Below the pieces are notes generated by a model that was not told where the DNA came from, did no database searches, and saw nothing but the letters and a program-made list of their open reading frames with translations. Of a stretch of 18,649 nt of DNA, positions 15,334-18,649 are shown one piece after another; within the stretch, counting starts at the first letter, position 1; every line of letters starts with the position of its first letter. The stretch covers positions 1 through 18,649 of the forward strand of contig CAYMLL010000143.1 in NCBI GenBank assembly GCA_964390645.1, read 5' to 3'. This DNA is from CAYMLL01 sp964390645. GTDB lineage: Bacteria; Planctomycetota; UBA8108. The position numbers and the translations under genes were made by a program.

Positions 15334-16170
15334 CTACGCGACCTCGCGGTCGTTTCCGGCGGTCATCGCATCGACGTCGACGATCACCTGTCCGACCTTC
15401 TGGTATCGAAGAACCACATCCTTCTCGAGCATCTTTGCGATGATCCGAGAGAAGCGCCCGGAAACCGGTGCATTGAGGTTCTTCAGGGTCTGAAAGGGCT
15501 CCGACGACAGCACCCAGCGGATCCAGTCCTTCGGCTTCTTGGCCCCGTAGAGCTTCTTGAATCCGTTGAGACTGAGGATCGCCTGGAAGGCCAGAAAGCC
15601 GAGGCTGTAGATGTCGACACCGAAGCCGATGCGTCCGCGTCGACGCATCGACTCGGGAGCCATGTACGCGAGCGTGCCCCCCATGCGGTGCTCGGTATCG
15701 TTGACGAACCCGCTGAGCCCGAAATCGGTCAGCTTGACGACACCCTCCTTCGTCACGAGCACGTTGCGCGGGTTGACGTCGCGGTGGACGAGCCCGACAG
15801 CGTGAACCGCCTCGAGCGCCGCGAGCATCTGTCGAAAGTAAGTGATGAACTCGTGCTCCGGCAGCGGGCGCTTGCGGAACCGCTCGATGAACGGCTGTCC
15901 CCTCACGAGCTCCATGACGATGCAGAACGACTCGGGCGAGTCCACGATATCGTGGACCATCACGACGTTGGCGTGATCGACACGTGCCAGGAACTCCGCC
16001 TCCTTGTGGAGGCGCTCGAGCACCGCACGATGCCCTCGCTTCTGGGCGATCACGCGCTTGATCGCCACCTTGCGCTTGAGCCGCAGATCACGGGCCTTGT
16101 AGACTTCCCCGCTGCCCCCGGAGCCCAGCTTCTTCAGCAGCTGGTACCTGTCGTGGAGTATCTCCGCCAT
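15334..16170 (-). CDS. Minimal Hanks-type Ser/Thr protein kinase
   Basis: This 278-residue cytosolic kinase is little more than a catalytic domain. The glycine loop is LGSGGSGEVYKAR at 15-27, the ATP-binding Lys is in VAIK (Lys38), the helix-C Glu is near 57-59 and the metal-binding motif is DFG at 149-151. The activation segment ends in GTLAYMAPE at 165-173, and VDIYSLGFL follows at 185-193. The catalytic loop reads HRDVNPRNVL at 129-138: the Asp and the distal Asn136 are present, but the usual HRDxK Lys is Asn133. There is no transmembrane helix, PASTA, TPR or other sensor domain. The frame is open to 16212. ATG 16170 is chosen because the kinase fold starts right after it (MAEILHDRYQLL) and a TACAAT box lies just upstream. 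The target is unknown; it is divergent from the aminotransferase. Confidence 0.92.
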   Translation of the reverse strand: MAEILHDRYQLLKKLGSGGSGEVYKARDLRLKRKVAIKRVIAQKRGHRAVLERLHKEAEFLARVDHANVVMVHDIVDSPESFCIVMELVRGQPFIERFRKRPLPEHEFITYFRQMLAALEAVHAVGLVHRDVNPRNVLVTKEGVVKLTDFGLSGFVNDTEHRMGGTLAYMAPESMRRRGRIGFGVDIYSLGFLAFQAILSLNGFKKLYGAKKPKDWIRWVLSSEPFQTLKNLNAPVSGRFSRIIAKMLEKDVVLRYQKVGQVIVDVDAMTAGNDREVA

Positions 16171-16176
16171 AATACC

Positions 16177-16182
16177 ATTGTA
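16177..16182 (-). promoter_or_regulatory. Candidate -10 box of the kinase gene (leaderless transcript?)
   Basis: TACAAT on the minus strand (five of six matches to TATAAT) ends six bases before ATG 16170. Transcription would then start at or next to the A of the start codon, giving a leaderless mRNA. A TTGCGA box lies upstream but at 20-bp spacing, longer than ideal. Confidence 0.35.
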
Positions 16183-16255
16183 GCGGATGGCCATGCGGTC
16201 ATTCGCAACCAAAGCTACCTCACGGACCTTTCAAACGCCCAACCCAGCTCCCAGC

Positions 16256-17425
16256 ATGCCGCCCGGCGATCCGACTTCCACATCCTCCCGCAAGGTCCAG
16301 CCTTTTCTGGCGATGGAGATCCTCGAGCGTGCCCAGGTGATGGAGCGCCAGGGTGTCGACATCGTCCACCTCGAGGTCGGCGAGCCCGACTTCGGGGTGC
16401 CCGCGTGCGTCGATGAAGCGATCGCGCGGGCGGTTGCCGGAGGCGAGACACACTACACCCACAGCCTGGGGATCCACGAGCTGCGCCAGGAGATCGTGAG
16501 CTACTACGCGAGACGCTACGACGTCACCGTCGATCTCGAGCGCGTCGTCGTCACCGCGGGCACGTCCGGCGCCATGGTCCTGCTGATGGCGCTGCTTCTC
16601 GACGCCGGCGACGAGGTCCTCCTCCCGAACCCCGGCTACGCATGCTACGAGAGCTTCGTGCGCTCCTTCCACGGCGAGCCCGTCTTCTTCGACCTGCTCG
16701 CGCAGGACGGGTTCCGCTACGACCCGGAGCGAGCACGCGATCGGCTCACCGCACGCACGAAGGCGCTCTTCGTCAACTCTCCCTCGAATCCGACTGCGGC
16801 GCTCCAGGACCGCGGGACGTTGAGCAGTCTCCTCGAGCTCGACGTCCCGGTCGTCAGCGACGAGATCTACCACGGGCTCGAGTACGGTACGGACGGGTCA
16901 CGCGCGACGACTCTGCTCGAGCTCACCGACGACGGGTTCGTCATCGACGGATTCTCCAAGCGCTACGCGATGACCGGACTGCGGGTCGGCTGGCTGGTGG
17001 CGCCTGCCCGCCACGTCGAGACCATCCAGCGACTGCAGCAGAATCTCTTCGTCTGCGCGAGCTCCGTCGCCCAGCACGGCGCCCTCGCCGCCCTGCGACA
17101 TGCGTGGGTGGACGTCGAGGACATGCTCGCCCAGTACCGCCGCCGACGCTCGGTGCTGCTCGAGGGCGTCAAGCGCCTCGGCTTTCCGGTGCCCGGCGAG
17201 CCGATGGGCGCGTACTACGTCCTCGTCGATGCCAGACACCTCGACGGCGACTCGCTCGCGCTCGCGCGACGAATCCTCGAGGAGGCACACGTCGGCGTGA
17301 CTCCCGGCATCGACTTCGGCAGCAACGCGGAAGGCTGCCTGCGGTTCAGCTTCGCGAACTCGGTCGAGAACATCGAGGAAGCGCTGCGACGCCTGGAACG
17401 GTGGATCGGCGCGAACGGGCCCTGA
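16256..17425 (+). CDS. PLP-dependent class I/II aminotransferase
   Basis: This 389-residue fold-type I aminotransferase has an N-terminal cap PFLAMEILERAQ at 16-27, a PLP phosphate-binding region TAGTSGAM at 100-107, Tyr128 in NPGYACY, NSPSNPT at 174-180, SDEIYHGLEY at 201-210 (Asp202 binding the pyridine N), the Schiff-base Lys235 in GFSKRYAMTGLRVGW, and a C-terminal LRFSFANS whose Arg should bind the substrate carboxylate. This is the aspartate/alanine/aromatic aminotransferase-like subgroup of cytosolic enzymes. The amino donor cannot be predicted from motifs. The start ATG 16256 gives a normal family N-terminus; an upstream ATG at 16187 would add 23 unusual residues. It is transcribed away from the kinase across an 85-bp gap and ends convergently with the thioredoxin-TPR gene. 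Confidence 0.92.
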   Translation: MPPGDPTSTSSRKVQPFLAMEILERAQVMERQGVDIVHLEVGEPDFGVPACVDEAIARAVAGGETHYTHSLGIHELRQEIVSYYARRYDVTVDLERVVVTAGTSGAMVLLMALLLDAGDEVLLPNPGYACYESFVRSFHGEPVFFDLLAQDGFRYDPERARDRLTARTKALFVNSPSNPTAALQDRGTLSSLLELDVPVVSDEIYHGLEYGTDGSRATTLLELTDDGFVIDGFSKRYAMTGLRVGWLVAPARHVETIQRLQQNLFVCASSVAQHGALAALRHAWVDVEDMLAQYRRRRSVLLEGVKRLGFPVPGEPMGAYYVLVDARHLDGDSLALARRILEEAHVGVTPGIDFGSNAEGCLRFSFANSVENIEEALRRLERWIGANGP

Positions 17426-17447
17426 CCCGGTCGATGCGCGCACCGGG
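17426..17447. terminator. Hairpin between convergent genes
   Basis: CCCGGT at 17426-17431 and ACCGGG at 17442-17447 form a perfect 6-bp stem with a 10-nt loop, immediately after the aminotransferase stop and just before the convergent stop of the thioredoxin-TPR gene. There is no T-run, so it is not a classic intrinsic terminator. It may act as a shared transcript-end hairpin for both strands. Confidence 0.35.
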
Positions 17448-17462
17448 GCCACGAGGTCCGAC

Positions 17463-18317
17463 TCAGTAGAGCAGCGCGGTCAATCGAGCGCGGTAGTCGT
17501 CCGCCATCTCGCTGCGAGCACCGATGATGTAGAACACCTGCACCATGGTCTCGCGCACCTTCTCACGCGCCAGCTCCCGGTCGCCTTCGGCAGCGCGGAT
17601 CAACGTCGCGAGGGCCTTGTCGTGCTCGCCTCGATGGGCCAGGACGCAGCCAAGCTCGTAGAGCCGCTCCGGGCTCGTGGGGACTTCGTCCGCACGGGCG
17701 CGCACGGCTTCCTCGCCGCCGAACCCCGCGATGCAGCGGGCGAGGTGGAGCTTGCCACGCAGCGACCCGAGCTGCTCGGACTGCTCCCCGCCGTCACCGG
17801 CGCGCTCGATCAGCGACTCGACCTCGCCGATATGCCCGTCCTCGATCAACCAGGTGGCGAGGAGCACCAGCGCGACCGGGTTCGCCGGCTCGAGGTCGAC
17901 CGCCCGACGCAGCAGGCGCTCGACCTCCGCGTCATCGTCCTCCTGCTGAGCCCGCGCGATCAGCTTGCCCGCCTCGGTCGGCTCGAGCGACTCGACGAAA
18001 CGACGCACCTCCGCCTCCGGAAGAACGCCCTCGAACTGTCGCACGACGGCGGCGTCGCGAAACGCCTTGACGGCCGGGATGCCGGCCACCGAGTAGCGGC
18101 TGGCGCTCTCGGGCGCCGCGTCGACCTCGACCTTGGCGAGCACGAACGCGCCCTTCTTCTCGTTCGCCACGGCCTCGAGCACCGGTGCGAGAAGGCCGCA
18201 GGGCTGGCACCACGCGGCCCAGAAATCGACCACGACGGGCAACTCGCGCGAGCGCTCCAGCACCATGTGATCGAAGTCCGCGTCGAGAACCTCGATGATC
18301 CAGGGTGAATCCGCCAC
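17463..18317 (-). CDS. Thioredoxin-TPR protein (YbbN/CnoX-like)
   Basis: This 284-residue cytosolic protein has a thioredoxin domain at about 5-110, with redox motif WCQPC at 36-40 and the cis-Pro loop GIPAVKAF (Pro81). It is followed by a tetratricopeptide-like helical half from about 113 to the end, including RLLRRAVDLEPANPVALVLLA and ELGCVLAHRGEHDKALATLIRAA. The C-terminus ARSEMADDYRARLTALLY matches the YbbN/CnoX family, which acts as a redox-regulated holdase for GroEL and DnaK clients. E. coli YbbN has SQHC and no thioredoxin activity; here both cysteines are present, so disulfide exchange is likely. The frame is open to 18422, but that part crosses the upstream terminator element. GTG 18317 is preferred (TTG 18323 is possible); no clear Shine-Dalgarno is seen. 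It lies about 50 bp downstream of a terminator-bearing repeat that may control it. Confidence 0.88.
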   Translation of the reverse strand: MADSPWIIEVLDADFDHMVLERSRELPVVVDFWAAWCQPCGLLAPVLEAVANEKKGAFVLAKVEVDAAPESASRYSVAGIPAVKAFRDAAVVRQFEGVLPEAEVRRFVESLEPTEAGKLIARAQQEDDDAEVERLLRRAVDLEPANPVALVLLATWLIEDGHIGEVESLIERAGDGGEQSEQLGSLRGKLHLARCIAGFGGEEAVRARADEVPTSPERLYELGCVLAHRGEHDKALATLIRAAEGDRELAREKVRETMVQVFYIIGARSEMADDYRARLTALLY

Positions 18318-18364
18318 CGCCAAGCCAGGTTCGAGAGGAAAGAGAACGTCCGCCGACAGGCACG

Positions 18365-18391
18365 AAAAAACCCCGCGCCGGTGGGCCGGGG
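18365..18391 (-). terminator. Intrinsic terminator of copy A
   Basis: On the minus strand a 5-bp CCCCG/CGGGG stem is continued by a 3-bp GCC/GGC stem across a one-base bulge, with a CACC loop, followed directly by six T (18370-18365). The thioredoxin-TPR start is about 48 bp downstream on the same strand, so any transcript entering from upstream must pass this terminator. Confidence 0.75.
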
Positions 18392-18456
18392 TCGTATTCG
18401 CCGTACATCTGCTGCCCTGCACACAAGGCCTGCCGGGCGCTTTTTCTCCCCGGGGC
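18365..18456 (-). ncRNA. Candidate small RNA or attenuating leader (about 92 nt)
   Basis: A TAGAAT box at 18467-18462 predicts a transcription start at about 18456, exactly the first base of the duplicated element. The RNA would run through the invariant 55-nt domain, which folds into its own hairpin, and end at the T-run near 18365. Position, internal structure and terminator fit either a free-standing sRNA or a leader controlling the thioredoxin-TPR gene. I recognise no known riboswitch or sRNA family: it lacks the SRP, 6S, tmRNA, c-di-GMP and fluoride motifs I looked for. Copy B would make a similar RNA; its upstream side is outside the window. Confidence 0.4.
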
Positions 18457-18461
18457 CTCGG

Positions 18462-18467
18462 ATTCTA
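18462..18467 (-). promoter_or_regulatory. Candidate -10 box upstream of copy A
   Basis: TAGAAT on the minus strand (five of six matches to TATAAT), with five bases between it and the first base of the repeat element. No convincing -35 box lies at 17-18 bp spacing, so support comes from the -10 match and its placement. Confidence 0.35.
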
Positions 18468-18550
18468 CCGAAATAGCTGCCGCGAAAGCGCTTACGGAAC
18501 TCCCTGAGAATGACGGTCACGACGACCCTGGAGCGCGACTTCCCGACCCC

Positions 18551-18649
18551 GGCACGAAAAAACCCCGCGCCGGTGAGCGCGGGGTCATATTCGTCGTACA
18601 TCTGCTGCCCTGCACACAAGGCCTGCCGGGCGCTTTTTCTCCCCGGGGC
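18551..18649 (-). repeat. Direct-repeat element, copy B (99 bp, reaches the window end)
   Basis: This second copy is in the same orientation as copy A, with 94 bp of unrelated sequence between them (18457-18550, no gene seen). The window ends at the last base of the shared sequence, so copy B may extend further and its promoter, if any, is not visible. Confidence 0.95.
18557..18584 (-). terminator. Intrinsic terminator of copy B
   Basis: A perfect 8-bp stem, CCCCGCGC with GCGCGGGG, and a 6-nt loop are followed by six T (18562-18557) on the minus strand. The left arm differs from copy A, yet both copies keep a stable stem, which suggests selection for the hairpin rather than the sequence. Confidence 0.8.

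Larger units (their letters stand above)
18359..18456 (-). repeat. Direct-repeat element, copy A (98 bp)
   Basis: This copy matches 18551-18649 with three substitutions and one single-base indel over 98-99 positions. The part at 18402-18456 is identical in both copies (55 bp). All differences lie in or beside the terminator hairpin. On the minus strand, the order is an 8-bp palindrome CCCCGGGG, an A-rich linker, a hairpin (18414-18438, GCCC/GGGC plus GCA/TGC), a linker and the terminator. Read on the plus strand, the same internal hairpin is followed by GC and TTTTT (18441-18445), so the element could terminate transcription in both directions. Confidence 0.95.

Noticed and set aside
14635..16416. 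A 593-residue plus-strand open frame across the PAP2 and kinase genes
   Set aside because: It crosses two recognised genes in other frames and mirrors the kinase codons. The product resembles no protein.
17932..18619. Minus-strand open frames running through both repeat copies into the thioredoxin gene region
   Set aside because: They translate terminator stems and run out of frame with the thioredoxin gene. The shared CAGQQMY peptide follows from DNA identity and shows no independent coding signal.
1..18649. CRISPR array, prophage, transposon, or anti-phage defence island
   Set aside because: No spaced short repeats, integrase, transposase, terminal inverted repeats or defence-family proteins were found. 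The only repeat pair is the right-end element.

Overview
The window is gene-dense, strongly GC-rich bacterial chromosome. It has short intergenic gaps, frequent start/stop overlaps and several GTG or TTG starts. The secreted DUF1592/DUF1552 pair (planctomycete-type cytochrome c domains), a secreted HEAT-repeat protein and a Hanks-type kinase suggest Planctomycetota, or possibly Acidobacteriota or Myxococcota. No rRNA, tRNA, integrase, transposase or CRISPR array was seen.

Positions 29-5122 (minus strand) hold a five-gene operon read as cytosine deaminase (yeast Fcy1-like) > CoA-acylating (methyl)malonate-semialdehyde dehydrogenase > URC1 (GTP cyclohydrolase II-like) > URC4 (DUF1688) > uracil phosphoribosyltransferase (URC6 role). 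URC1, URC4 and URC6 are the core of the URC uracil-catabolic route first defined in the yeast Lachancea (Saccharomyces) kluyveri. The gene order suggests cytosine > uracil > UMP > ring opening and cleavage > a C3 semialdehyde > acyl-CoA. No urease or urea amidolyase gene is visible here.

Positions 5123-5394 form a divergent control region. Positions 5395-11515 (plus) are a translationally coupled trio: a secreted two-haem-motif DUF1592 protein, a Tat-signal DUF1552 protein and a secreted HEAT-repeat protein. Positions 11657-15268 (plus) carry mostly housekeeping or poorly characterised genes: DNA-deoxyinosine glycosylase, a small three-helix membrane protein, a spermidine-synthase-fold methyltransferase-like protein, a DUF1805 protein, a YceH-family (DUF480) protein and a PAP2-like membrane phosphatase/transferase. 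A minimal Ser/Thr kinase (minus) and a class I aminotransferase (plus) then diverge from an 85-bp gap. Last comes a thioredoxin-TPR (YbbN/CnoX-like) protein on the minus strand.

The right end (18359-18649) contains a near-identical direct duplication of a roughly 98-bp element. Each copy has a 55-bp invariant part with its own hairpin, followed on the minus strand by an intrinsic-terminator hairpin and six T. Copy A lies directly upstream of the thioredoxin-TPR gene, behind a TAGAAT -10-like box. It may be a small RNA, a transcription-attenuating leader or a dispersed bidirectional terminator. This and the extended URC operon are the two observations most worth following.
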